NCBI RefSeq assembly: GCF_964204645.1 | Contig: NC_134030.1 | Coordinates: 15,280,447-15,344,446 of the forward strand | Direction of reading: 5' to 3' | Source of the DNA: Tubulanus polymorphus | Lineage: Eukaryota > Nemertea > Palaeonemertea > Tubulaniformes > Tubulanidae | Length of the DNA stretch: 64,000 bases | Part shown: piece by piece, positions 43,783-55,384 of the stretch | Position numbering within the stretch: position 1 is the stretch's first letter | How the letters are laid out: each line of letters opens with the position of its first letter | Notes under the pieces: generated by a model | The model's database searches: none | What the model was told of the DNA's origin: nothing | Seen by the model: only the letters and a program-made list of their open reading frames with translations | Program-made: the position numbers and the translations under genes

Positions 43783-44935
43783 TTAGCCCACTTGGGACTT
43801 TAGTCGTCCGCCCGTCCGTAGACGGAATCCAGTTATTTTGGGAAGTTTTGAAGACGCTTCTAGGTAATGTCTTGATATTTGGTTTATACTTGTATCTACC
43901 CTAGACACATCTTCAGCCCGAAAAAACTGGCCCTGTCAGAATCAAGATGGCCGACTGGCAGCCATTGTTGTTCGCCAAAATCCGCACTTATTACACGTTT
44001 TTGAACTTTTTGAGGGAAATTTTGAAGAAGCCTTGATCAATTACCTTGATCCTTTGTATATATTTGTATATATCAGCATAACAAAAATTGGGTTGATCGG
44101 ACTCAAGATGGTCGTCCTAAGACCTTTTAAGTTCCCAAAAATGTTAATTTTGGCCCGAATTCTGAGTCCTGTAGCTTCCTACTGGTTTGCCATTTCTCAT
44201 TGCAATTGCTGATGGGTATTCTTTGTAAATGGATGTTTTATACCTGAGACAGGTATTTTTGATCAGCCAATTATGACGCAATTGGCGGCCATCTTGGTGT
44301 CATTAGTACTCATTCGTAGCTGGGAAAAAGTTTTTTGATACCTTACCTTTTGATACATTATATTGATACCTAAGCATATTTTGTTACAACAATGAATTAG
44401 AATGTTGTAGCTTATAACGTGTTCTATGATTGTGATGAGTTTCAAGTTCATTGGCCACCAGGGGGCATTGAATAATACAATATCTTAGTATTTCTATATT
44501 ATATTTGTACCAATACATATTTCGTTACCACAATCAATTGCAAAGTTGTAGCTCATGACATCGTCTATGATTGTGGTGAGTTTTAAGGAAATAAGTTATT
44601 CTATATGGTCACCAGGGGGCGTTGAATAGTAGAATAACCTAGTATTTCCTTATTATATTGGTACCTAGGCATATTTTGTTACCATGATCAATTGCAAAGT
44701 TGTAGTTCATGATATGTTCTACAATTATGGTGAGTTACAAGGTTATTGGGTTTTGAATATGGTCACCAGAGGGCGTTGAATAGTAGAATAACTTAGTATT
44801 TCCATATTAAATTGGTAACGAGGCATATTTTGTTATCACAATCAATTACAAAATCGTAGCTGCTGAAATGTTTTATGATTGTGGTGAGTTTCAAGGTCAT
44901 TGGTTTTTGTGGGCATGGTGTCCCTGGACCCCTAG
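43783..44935 (+). mobile_element. Helentron-like non-autonomous repeat, third copy
   Basis: Same ends (TTAGCCCACTTGGGACTT ... CCCTGGACCCCTAG then TT), but lacks the AGTCCCAGCGGGCTA foldback part at the left. Near the right it is missing the block between TTTTTGT and GGGCATGG, including one arm of the subterminal inverted repeat. Four internal units remain recognisable. It lies shortly before exon F. Confidence 0.75.
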
Positions 44936-45206
44936 TTCATAAATGCCCTTGCCAAACAAGCTCCAGTTTTCAAGGTAAACCACTTTGCCCATGGGCTATT
45001 TATTCATTCTTTATCACAGTCGGTGGACTTATTTTTTTTACTACGCTTATTAAAGATTTCAAGTGGTCACTTTTTACCGTGGGTCTGTCAGGTAACAGGA
45101 AACAATTTTTTTAGGCCTAGCTGCTACTGAGTAGAGCAGGCTCATTCACAATTTGGCAGCTGACAAGAATGTCGATCAAGATAACATCTTTGTTATAATT
45201 TTTCAG
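44936..45206. other. Intron stretch before exon F
   Basis: Nothing recognisable; ends in the acceptor TATAATTTTTCAG. Confidence 0.6.
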
Positions 45207-45354
45207 ATATAAATCTCAACAGATTCCTGCAATCGCTGCTAAATCGGAGACTGGTAATAATGTAACGCTCTACAGGGTGAAAGATCATATAGATATCAGT
45301 AATGGACCTATGATTAGTAATACATCTCAAATAGGGAGATATAGCATAGTTGGC
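45207..45354 (+). CDS. MRPL39: MRPL39 exon F
   Basis: One base completes the codon from exon E (CA plus A gives Gln). It encodes YKSQQIPAIAAKSETG, then YRVKDHIDISNGPMI and ends GRYSIVG in phase 0. HIDISNGPMIS is a diagnostic mL39 string, related to the ThrRS-like fold. Acceptor TTTTTCAG, donor GGC then GTAAGT. Confidence 0.92.
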
Positions 45355-45498
45355 GTAAGTTCATTAATTGTGACATAGGCATATCGTTGAAGGGGGGTAC
45401 GTGTAACTTAATTCAGATGAGTCATGCATCCCTTTCTTTCACATGTAAACCCCTTTCATTCAGGTTATCTTATGAATGATTATAATTTTTTTTATTAG

Positions 45499-45573
45499 GT
45501 AAATCCTATAGACACCCCAGATTATGGCTGTTTGTTTCGAATACAAGGCCTATCAACTCCGAAACAGCTCTGG
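45499..45573 (+). CDS. MRPL39: MRPL39 exon G
   Basis: 25 codons, VNPIDTPDYGCLFRIQGLST to KQLW, phase 0 at both ends. Acceptor TTTTTTATTAG, donor TGG then GTAAGT. The preceding intron is 144 bp. The FRIQGLSTP string matches the family's conserved RFQGVSLP-like position. Confidence 0.9.
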
Positions 45574-46204
45574 GTAAGTTAAGTCAGATTCCGTAAAATA
45601 ACGAGTGTGGTAATTTAGAGACATCCCTTTCAGTAAAAACTATCATGTTTTCTGCGCCCCGGGGTGGCTATGAAAATTTTGACAATCATCTGGATACATT
45701 AATTCTACCCAAATTGAATTCAGAAAAAAGTTATCATCCATCTAGGTATGTGCAACATGAATCGACATTAAACCGATCCGGATTCGATTAAGATCAATGC
45801 ATCTACAGCGTTAGCAAAGGCAAAAGGATTTCTCTGTTTTTGTTTGAATTTTTGATTAACATGTTTTTCTGTGGACCTTCTACCCTTTGATCATTACTAG
45901 GAGTTTTACCATCTTAGGGCTTCCTCCTACAGGGAGGGTTTCAAACCATTTACCGCTCAGAAATTGACTTAACTGATTGCTTCTTGTATTATCATTTGTC
46001 TTGGCAATTCACAGATAGAAATGATTGGAATTAAATTCGCAGATAGAAATAATTGGAATTATGCAGGATAGAATTAAGTCAATTTCTGATGGCTGCCAGT
46101 GTCATCACATCAAAGCTGGCTATGTGTACGGTGTATAGTTGACAGGTGTTCGGTGATAGTTTTTCATACCATGTTATTAATGCCAAAATTGTATCGTTTT
46201 CTAG

Positions 46205-46252
46205 GTTGATTGGTGGACATGGGACATTCTACTTGAAAGAGCGGCTAAATTG
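46205..46252 (+). CDS. MRPL39: MRPL39 exon H (last exon detected)
   Basis: 16 codons, VDWWTWDILLERAAKL, phase 0 on both sides. Acceptor TATCGTTTTCTAG, donor TTG then GTAAGT. The WDILLERAAKL string corresponds to the conserved helix near the C-terminus of mL39. A final short exon with the stop codon must follow but was not identified downstream; a stop-containing alternative (acceptor AAATGCAG at 46319) has no pyrimidine tract. Confidence 0.88.
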
Positions 46253-46688
46253 GTAAGTTATGCAATGGAACTAACTTAAATAAAGATCATCTCATACTCA
46301 TCTGGTTGAGGGGAAATGCAGATAAGTCCTATTCTAATACCCGGTTGATTTTGCCAATAGAAAGATAGCAATTGTTTCTGAACTCTGCGCAGGTTCTGAA
46401 TATCTTAAAAAGCAAAAACATAGGCTATTTCTAAGCTCCATCAGTAAAATGAATCAAGTGAACTTGTCCATGGACTACCTTGTGGATCATGGATTGGAAA
46501 TAGAGATTCTGGAAAATATTTCGTCAACTTTGCCTATTATTGAACTTTTCAATTTACATTAGATGTATCGCTTGATCAATTATCTTCATAATCTTGCCTT
46601 GAAAAAAGCCCCCAATATGAAGAAAAACCCAATTGAATTGAACTTATTGAACATTGGCGATATATTCAACCATATATCCTACAAGAAA
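46253..46688. other. Intron or downstream stretch, nothing recognised
   Basis: No convincing terminal exon of MRPL39 and no repeat partner. Confidence 0.5.
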
Positions 46689-47163
46689 TACCGTAAAAAC
46701 CAGCGTATAAGTCGAGTTTTTGATCCTTGATTTTACCACTAAATTGTTGACCTCGACTGAGTACCGTTTTCTACTAAGTATTTTCAGGTCACAAGAAATA
46801 TTGATTCTACCAGACAAAACAATTCATTTAAAACGATGTATTCATATATGCGCGCTCATAGCAGCGCTTAATACATTAGGCTATATATAGCCTGTGACTC
46901 GCACTACTGTATCACTGTATGGTAGTGTATTATACCTTAGTGTGAGTGTAACAGTCTATTGATTAACACACAGCAGGAATCAGGCCGACGCGCGGCGGCG
47001 TGCGTGAAGGCGCACATCGTTATCAAAACAAACTATTCAATATAATGATACAAGTAATTATTCTTCTAAGAGAAGGGACTCGACTTATAAGCCGGATATA
47101 TGTTAAAATCATGAAATGTAGGTCTAAAAATCGTCCTCGACTTATACGCCGGTTTTTACGGTA
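46689..47163. mobile_element. MITE with TACCGTAAAAACC-type ends, second copy
   Basis: Ends TACCGTAAAAACCAGCGTAT and GCCGGTTTTTACGGTA, TA on both sides. It is inverted relative to the copy at 1565-2158 and lacks about 110 bp of its interior. The ORF that starts inside it at 47000 is a shadow. Confidence 0.85.
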
Positions 47164-50100
47164 TACCCTATGCTTTGTTTTTTGCCGATATTCTCTGAAT
47201 TTGGGTCCATCACCACTGATTTTTTCATACGATACCCTGGAATTGCGGTGTTGAGTTTAGCCACCAGCAATATCTGCCATCTTTTCTGTCTGGTGTACTG
47301 GAACAAACGTGTTTGGATAATCACCCAATCACTTTGGGATTTTGGGTAAGAGAGGCTAGATGCTCTCTAAACGACGAGTCTGCTTGGTTTGGGGTTTTTT
47401 CTTTCACATCGTCATTAGCTGGCAATAACGTTGCTGTCGTATAATTAGCTATCCCATAATATTTCTCCTTGGCTTCTTGCTATGGTGTGTGTGTGTAGCT
47501 AGTTAATAGTATAGTTTCAATTGAAACTCTCCAGACTCGATATACAGCCCCTTGGACTGATGCTAAGGGCAGTCAAGGCTGCTTTAACCGAGAAACGCCT
47601 TTTCTTTTCTTCTGGACCCAGCCTTCCAGTTTTCCTAGATCCTTCTGATTAGTTATGTCATTCATCGCTTCTGCGCAATATCTTGTAAAAGTTTGGTTTG
47701 GCCCTTTATGTAAGTGCTATTGCAGCAGGCAATCTTTTCCAGATACAGACCTTTGCCAAATTGTTATTGGAAAACTTCTATGAAACTTTGCTGGTATATT
47801 GTAAGGTTTTAATGATGACAGGACTAGAGTGAGTCACTGGGAAATCAGTACCATGTATCAATCATGCAGTCCTATAGTGCTTATCGCAGTCCATGGCTCA
47901 ACGTCACAACAATGTTTTTAGCATTGGTTGACGTCTATGACAACATGCCAATGCTAGTAAAATGGATCAAAAGTTTTGGCAAAAAAGCGCCGACACTTCT
48001 CATTTTCATAGTATGGCCACCTCAAAAGAAAACCCTGTTTCTCGGGGCCCGAGCAACCCGATATTTCGTCGTTTTAAATAACCATTTTCCGAATAATATA
48101 TAATTGCCTACCGGCCCTTTTTCAAAATTCTGGGTGGAATAACCTTTTTAAAAAATATGTATAAAGCCGACCGACTACCTAACTCTCCATTCTCGTAATT
48201 TTTGGCTCAAGTTAGCGAGCCTATGTTAACGGTCTGGCCGATTGGTATGTTTAAAACACTAAGCTCAAAGCTATTTTAGCATTCTCAAACGCAATTTCAG
48301 TAGCCTGTAATTTCACTACTAATGGCAGGAATGAAAATCTTCTGACCATAGACGGATTTCCGACCTTTTCTAACATTTTCTTCATTCCTGAGAACAGTGT
48401 AAATCACCTCAATCGCTTTAATCACCTCAATCGCGGGCGTCCCATCAGACATCAGAGCGCTCCGTAGTTAGGAGTGCTCCTTAAGATGGTTTTCGGCAGT
48501 TGTTAGCACAACTGTGGAGTCGGAGAAACCAATATGGCGTCTCATTCAAAAAGCGGCTCTAATTGAGGCCCAAACTATTAACATTTTGACCAAAAGGAAG
48601 TAAGTTTTTTGGCTAAAAGTTACTGATTTTTGTTCCCCAAAAAAATTCTTTTTTTTGAAAACATTTTCCAACTTTTTCAATATGAGCCGTTTTCATCCCT
48701 GTAATGGGCGAATTGAATGGTTTAAGCAAAAATATATTTTGTAATTTGTTTTTCTTTATGAAGCACAAAGTTGAAAGCTGTGGGTTTCATAGTTTTTGAG
48801 AAATTAACCAAAAAGTGTCAAAAATTCGATTTATTTGAGCACGTTTTTTTATGCAGAATCTTTAACTGTCCAAAATAACACATATGAAAATTCAATGCTA
48901 TCTGTTTCGAAAGAACTTCATATCGCCAAGATCCGATGCTTTGTTCGGTAGTTATGGGCTTTCAAAGACAAAACCCCCCAAAATCTTGGTTATGTATAAT
49001 TTGTGTTGACCCAGTTTTGACTTCCATAATGACGTCATAACATTGAATGAGGAGGATCAGCTGGTGCGCGTTATTTCACAAACAAAATGGCGGCACGATT
49101 GATTAGGTTGATATTCATCATTGCTAGCGCGAATACTGATATTCAAGGCGTATGATATAATGATTTATTGTGTGCGATATGTTCAATGATTCATCCAGTT
49201 TTGATATCCCGTGCGTAAGGTAACGTTGCATCAAGATATCTGACAAAAATGTGGTTTCAAAATGCGGAAATTTACTTCCGTGGTCGCCACACGGCTGATT
49301 TACTGATAGCATCGAATTTTCATGGGCTTGCAAGCATGCAAGCCCATATCGCTATCACATGGATTGATAACTTGCTGTAATAAAATCTAGGTTCCTTTCG
49401 TATACTGGCTATATCGGTTGTTGTTTTCATTGTTTTACAAGGTATGCAGCGCATTGATCAGTCTCGAAATTGGTATTCATGCGCGGCATAGTGCTGCTGA
49501 TAATTCAATTCATTATTTATTGACACAAAATTTCACAAAACATTTACTTTCACGTTTTAAAAAATTCTTTGAATTTTCTTTTACTTTCATTGGGTGCTTG
49601 CGTTAGCAGCCATTTGTAAAATCTCTGTATGAATATTTATATTTTTCAGTTTAAATATCTAAAACTTAAGAACTGCTTTTCAGTAAAATAAATTCTGAAT
49701 TGACTGGTTCCGTCTCTTCAAAGAGCCAGGGGGCGGTAGCCTATGGTGGCAATAAACTTTATAGGATGATCGTAGTGGATTGTCATTTGAAGGAAATGTA
49801 ACTTTGTTAACTGCGGCACAGCGATTAGCGTTCGCGTTGAAAACAGTCGTGTACAGTTGCGTAGGCAATATCGCCTTATACTCTCGTGTTCACTGCGTGT
49901 TTTTCTCAGATATAGAGTACGCACACAAAGATGTAGGTTGCGCGTAACACTGATTTGTCTGAGTGAAGATGTAAGCTATGTAAAGAAATCCTATCGTGAA
50001 ATTATCAAAAATGGTGTCAGTCGGTAAACTTTGTTTCGTCAGTAACCGGCACTGGCCTCAAAATTGAAGAACTTGGGAGCTTCTGTCCTGATTGGTCCGT

Positions 50101-51920
50101 ATGATGATGAAACCCAGGCTCTCACCTAGTTTTAACCGTATATTATCGGTTTACATCATTCAAGGGACGTATTTAAATTATGAACATTTGTTCAGACAAA
50201 AGGCCCATATCACTTTTTCGAAGATTAAATTCTCGTTAAATAAAAGTCAGTTATCATTAGAAGTTCGCACTGACCAAAATTGAGTGCTTTTTTATATATA
50301 TTTTTCTCTTGTTTGATTTTCAATGAAATGAATTTTTGCGTACCGGTAGCCTACGTGACAGATTTTTTACTTCACACCAATTTGGCGAGCCACTGGTCAA
50401 TTGGTCCTTTATTTTTTTCTTTTTAATCAAATCATGATGTTGGCACTGAGATCAACATCATTAAAAATATTTCATTACATCGGATTTAACAATTTGATTC
50501 TGGAAATGATGCAGCCATGCTTAGACAACTTTGCCCATCGGACATTGCTGGCAGCCTTGGATTGTAAAATTCCAGGAATTCCGTGAAATATGTTCAAAAT
50601 ATAGTTTTTTTTTATAGGTAATTGTATACAAACACATCAATTTCATTATAGATTTTTATCATTGTGGTCTACTAGCTGTTAATCATATTCCTCACTAAAA
50701 ATTTGGTCCTGTAAAAAGTATTTACGGCGACCTACCCCCATTCTTATAAGTATACCCAAAATTGTTTTTCTAGAAAAAGAAAAAAAATTCCCTACCTACC
50801 TACCCATATTGTAGTCAGTAACCTGTCTGTGGTTTAGTTTCACGATCGGATATTTTCACAAACCACAGTCAGGAATGGGAAGGTCATTTTTGTATGCAAT
50901 CTTCGTCAGCCAATTTGACTGACGAGTTATTTGCCTGGCATTTCATTGTCTCTAAAGATATCTGTCTAATTTTTGTTGTAATCAACGCACAACAGATTCG
51001 TAGTTTGTCTGATGCCTATAACACCTCACCTGATGATCTTAATCCATGTGCAAATCGGCCGTAAAGTGAGAGTAAATTTCCATCGAGTCAACAGCTGCCA
51101 TTTGGAAAATTACTGGAGGGTGCTGGCACCTGTGAACTGAGGCCAGGACAACAGCACAAACTAACGAAGCGAAACGACGAAATTGAAAAAATTAAGAAAT
51201 CAATACTTATTCACATTTTTCTTTTACCAGAATTTATTATTTCATTATTTATTATGGAAAACACGAAGATTTGAAATATAAGTTGAAAAACCATCAAAAA
51301 TAAAAATTGTAGGTCCCCTTGTCTTATCATGCCACATGTGCAATACAGAGAAATGGCGGCCAATGGCGAAATTTGTGGAGAAATTAATTAATTTCTCAAA
51401 ATAATGTTGATTAATCACTCGAAACATACATAAAATTGGATTATTTCGAAAGGTACCTGTGTTAGTTTGTGAATTAAGCCATTAATTGTGGACTGAAGTG
51501 AATAGAAAGTATATTTTTGAAATGTTACTTTTTTCAACCGTGTTTTGGCCCTTGTCATCCCTAACGTTGGCATAAGCCCATCCGATTATAAAAAGCTTAC
51601 CACCATCGATTAGGTAACCAACTACCCATATTGGTGATTGCCCTCCCCGAGAGACAGGATTTTTTTTCGGTGTGGCCTAACTTCAAATTAAAACTCTGTT
51701 CACCTTAAACATTGAGACACAGCCCAAAATGACTCCACATAATGTTTTGATTACTCCCTAAAACATAGCATCGCCAGATTTATGATTTAATGGTCCAAAA
51801 AGTTATATATATCGCATTTTGCTCGCATAGTGATCATTCCTACGGTTATTATAATAGACTAGCCAACATCATCAGATCAATAAAGAATCGCTTTATTAAA
51901 GACTCATGTTTAGAGACGAC
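47164..51920. other. Stretch without a supported gene
   Basis: Longest frames (for example 47864-48103) lack known motifs. At 49030-49037 a perfect TGACGTCA (CRE) precedes an ATG in good context at 49087 that opens a 22-codon hydrophobic peptide; it could be a first exon but there is no supporting downstream exon. A copy of the GAGCCACTGGTCAATTGGTC repeat is at 50390. Confidence 0.45.
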
Positions 51921-51930
51921 CATATGTATA

Positions 51931-51985
<55 letters not shown>
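51921..51985. repeat. (TA)n microsatellite
   Basis: Imperfect at the left (TATATATGTATATA), then pure TA for about 45 bp. The Tyr/Ile-repeat ORFs here are artefacts of it. Confidence 0.95.
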
Positions 51986-51987
<2 letters not shown>

Positions 51988-52322
51988 TTAATCTATTTAG
52001 CAATCATCATTGTTTGCAAAAAATATACATTGAAAAAGTACATTGTATCTACAATTTCTTTCAGAATAAGTCAACATACCCGTCGCTGATTGGTTTTGAA
52101 TCCAGACAATCATTGCCTGACACAGTGAAGGACAATCGGAGCTGATTAGAATATTCAATTTGATAATTGGCTACATTTACGTTTTGAAAGTTACCTTACA
52201 TCAATCAAAAAGTATATGATATAATTTTAGACTGGAATTATATGCAGTAAACCCCCACTTATATCAGTTCATATGGAATTTGGATTGGACATCATTGGAC
52301 ATTTTATGTACATCCAGAGTTG
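51986..52322. other. Stretch without recognised feature
   Basis: AT-rich; ends in the candidate PLE target ATCCAGAGTTG (52312-52322). Confidence 0.55.
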
Positions 52323-52419
52323 TCGAATAAACACTATAATCCGTGTAAACTGTAGATAAATGAAGAAATCCCACACTTCGAATTTGAAATTATACTATCA
52401 AATTTATTATTACGAAACC

Positions 52420-52465
52420 ACAACGTTTCGGCTGTTGACTAACAGCCATCATCAGGTGGAATGAC
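52420..52465 (-). ncRNA. Hammerhead-like core, left PLE arm
   Basis: On the minus strand, CTGATGA followed by the hairpin GGCTGTTAGTCAACAGCC, then GAAA and CGTTGTGGTTT: the order of hammerhead core blocks. The mirror copy is at 53490-53530. The same block recurs in the PLE ends at 10517 and 35205 (the latter with one change). Stem I is not obvious. Confidence 0.5.
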
Positions 52466-52674
52466 CAGAAAAACAAGTTACAAAGCATATAAACTCACAG
52501 GATCTAAAATAAAAGCAGTGTGTCAAAACTTAAGATAAACAGACCAAGCAATAAAACATCAAGGGGTACCGTGGAAACCACAGCAATTCTAAACAGTTCA
52601 GAGTAAAACCAAATTATGTAACTAAGTGAAGTGGACTGAAGAGGGTGGCGATAACAGAGTGACACATAGTGACA

Positions 52675-53025
52675 TCAACCCAAATCTAATAAAGAGTTGA
52701 TGTGTCTGGATAATAATTGATTAAAACCAGTATTTAAATTAGTAGATAAATTGGATTTCGAAAGTTTACATATAAGGGCTGATTCCACTATGTGTCTCTT
52801 ATGAATATCTTTACAAGGATAAATAGGTTTCGAATTCTTAAAGTCAAATTGGTGATTGGTTGTAAAGACATGATTCGCTATTCCACTCTCAGGCTTTTGG
52901 TTGCGGATATCTATTTTGTGTTCTTTAATACGCTGACTGAGATTACGTCCCGTTTCGCCGATGTACATCATATTACAGTCTTTACATGGTATCTTATAGA
53001 CCCCAGACTCAATTAGCTCACTGTA
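52675..53025 (-). pseudogene. GIY-YIG endonuclease domain of a 5'-truncated PLE
   Basis: From ELIESGVYKIPCKDC through MMYIGETGRNLSQRIKEH to HIVESALI and a stop after SLLDLG, this is an uninterrupted GIY-YIG domain with the C-x2-C pair, the catalytic Arg (GETGR) and the Glu of HIVES. The open frame extends to 53145, but the part beyond 53026 is antisense to the inverted arm and not element protein. Without its RT it could not transpose. Confidence 0.85.
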
Positions 53026-53489
53026 GGTATCCGCAACCAAAAGCCTGAGAGTGGAATAGCGAATCATGTCTTTACAACCAATCACCAATTTGACTCTCAG
53101 AATTCGAAACTTATTTATCCTTGTAAAGATATTTATGAGAGACACATAGTGGAATCAGCCCTTATATGTAAACTTTCGAAATCCAATTTATCTACTAATT
53201 TAAATACTGGTTTTTCTCCCCATAACCAATTATTATCCAGACACATCAACTCTTTATTAGATTTGGGTTGATGTCACTATGCGTCACTCTGTTATCGCCA
53301 CCCTCTTCAGTCCACTTCACTTAGTTACATAATTTGTTTTTACTCTGAACTGCTTAGAATTGCTGTGGTTTCCACGGTACCCTTGATGTTTTATTGCTTG
53401 GTCTGTTTATCTTAAGTTTTGACACACTGCTTTTATTTTAGATCCTGTGAGTTTATATGCTTTGTAACTTGTTTTTCTGGTCATTCCAC

Positions 53490-53530
53490 CTGATGATGGC
53501 TGTTAGTCAACAGCCGAAACGTTGTGGTTT
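53490..53530 (+). ncRNA. Hammerhead-like core, right PLE arm
   Basis: CTGATGA at 53490-53496, a 7-bp stem with a 4-base loop, GAAA at 53516-53519. Identical to the left arm in reverse complement. Confidence 0.5.
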
Positions 53531-53598
53531 CGTAATAATAAATTTGATAGTATAATTTCAAATTCGAAGTGTGGGATTTCTTCATTTATCCAGAGTTG

Positions 53599-55384
53599 CC
53601 ACTTCTCCAGAATTCCCAATTTTTAAATTGCTAATTTAGAAGTCCGGATTTTCCAGATATTGACGAAATTCATTTTCAGCGCTGTTATAAAAGTAAACTC
53701 ATTAATAAACACACTCATTTGTTGCTTGCACATTCATTCCTTCCCGTGCATCATTCGTTTGCTTCTAAAGGTAGACCACCATCCTAGTTACTGAGCCACT
53801 AACCTAGTTTTCCTTACACTGCTAACATGCTACTGAAGTGTAATACATGTATGACTATGTCGTTTATTGATATTATATGTTATTAGTGGCCAGCATTAAG
53901 CATGGTGACTTTTCATTAATTTCAGTGTGATTGTTGGCTATTTTTTAAAGCCTCAGGTGCTCTGATAGGGCTTTTAATTAGAAAATGTTTTCAAGTGTGA
54001 TTGTTGGCTATTTTATATAGCCTCAGGTGCTCTGATAGGGCATCAAATTAGAAAATCTTTTCATTTGCAGAAGTGGCAACTCTATACCTATTAGTTTACC
54101 TGTGGACAAAAGATAATATCTGCTGTAGGGTGTGGGGTGTGCTTTTCCACCAAGGTCTGTTATCATTCCAGTATTCAACTGGCGGCAGCATGTTTATGAA
54201 GAAAATACACTATATCAAGCCCAATTTCTTGATTATGCCAAATTCCGTGTTCTGAAAACACCAGCAAAGGAATAATAAAAGACTGTATTCGATGTATTCT
54301 ACCTTAAGGGAGCATCTAAAAATTTCAATAGTTCTGTCAATTAGAATTACTGTCCAATTGGTTTTAGACACATGCCAAAACTGGAACTATTGATTTTCTA
54401 ATGAGAGACCACAGACAAAGATAAGACATTCTCACAAGTGTATTTCGATCTCAACTTTTAAATGAAAAATAAATTAGCAAAATTACAAGTGGAAAACCAA
54501 TTAAACTCTAAATATGCTATCTTTATTGCACCAAAATAAATCGATAGTTTGGCAGTCGAGATGAATCCGTGGGAGGCCTTAACCCCCACCACCTTCCGCG
54601 AGTTATTCTAATTGAAGTAACTATCGAAATTTTGAGATGCTCCCTACCTAATGTAAGGATCATGTTATAGTCAATGTTTTGAATGAAAAAAGAAAATTTG
54701 TAAAAAGAATTAGCTGAAATTGTATTATCATTGTTTTAGTGTATGAGAATAGACTCTTGGTTCACTCAGTAGCATTGGAAGGGTATTTTTCCATTGAATT
54801 TAGAATCAATTAACAAATGGAAGTATTCCCGTCAGAAAACGTTCCCTGTACTGACATAATAGCCAAGTTGCTTTAGACAACTGGCGCCCGCCATAAACGA
54901 CTTTTAGAGTAAGCCAACCATCAGCTGTCGCCACCTTCCCTACTCATCTTTGTTTTATGGCGCGTAGAAAGATGGTCGTCATCGACTAACTTTACTGGCT
55001 AAATCGACATTTTTACAGGTGAGAGCGATCCATCGATCGTCCCTTTTTATTACAATCTTTTTCGGTCGTAGTCGTGCCCACTTATATAAATTTAATTTTT
55101 AGTTAATTCGGCCTTTTTTCGTTTACCTCCTCGACGGTGCGTAGGGGTGTGGTTTCACGTTTCTAAGTGACAGCGGCTTATTCAACGCACGTGGCTGTTC
55201 ATCGTTTTATTGTTCAGGTCATGTAGGCCATTTATTATCTCCCGATTCCCTATTATAGTTACTCTAGGGACTGCAAAGGGTGTTATTGTATCGGTAGAGG
55301 AGTTATTATTACAAGTAAGTAATACCGTATTCAATTTTATTTTGAATTATAATAGATTTTATAGTTGCAGATTATTAATTTCAG
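53599..55384. other. Stretch without recognised gene; one tandem duplication
   Basis: 53925-54062 contains two units of about 69 bp (GTGTGATTGTTGGCTATTTT .. CCTCAGGTGCTCTGATAGGG). At 55010-55025 TTTTTACAG then GTGAGAG looks like a donor, and ATTAATTTCAG ends at 55384, so a 5' untranslated intron may precede the ORF at 55385. Confidence 0.5.

Larger units (their letters stand above)
52323..53587. mobile_element. Palindromic Penelope-like insertion, two 3' ends head to head
   Basis: 52355-52911 and 53026-53590 are reverse complements of each other with few mismatches, around a 114-bp unique centre. Each arm is a PLE 3' end: GIY-YIG C-terminus followed by the LTR-like terminus. The left arm with the centre codes on the minus strand; the right arm is the inverted partial copy. 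The 11-bp direct repeat ATCCAGAGTTG (52312-52322 and 53588-53598) is a candidate target duplication. The reverse transcriptase is absent. Confidence 0.88.

Noticed and set aside
47000-47254. 84-codon ORF with a near copy at 1536-1745
   Set aside because: The similarity reflects the shared MITE, not a gene.
51790-52145. Two ORFs with Tyr/Ile repeats
   Set aside because: Both are translations of the (TA)n microsatellite.
52675-53145. 156-codon ORF taken as one PLE protein
   Set aside because: Its first 40 codons are antisense to the inverted arm; only the part from 53025 downward is element protein.
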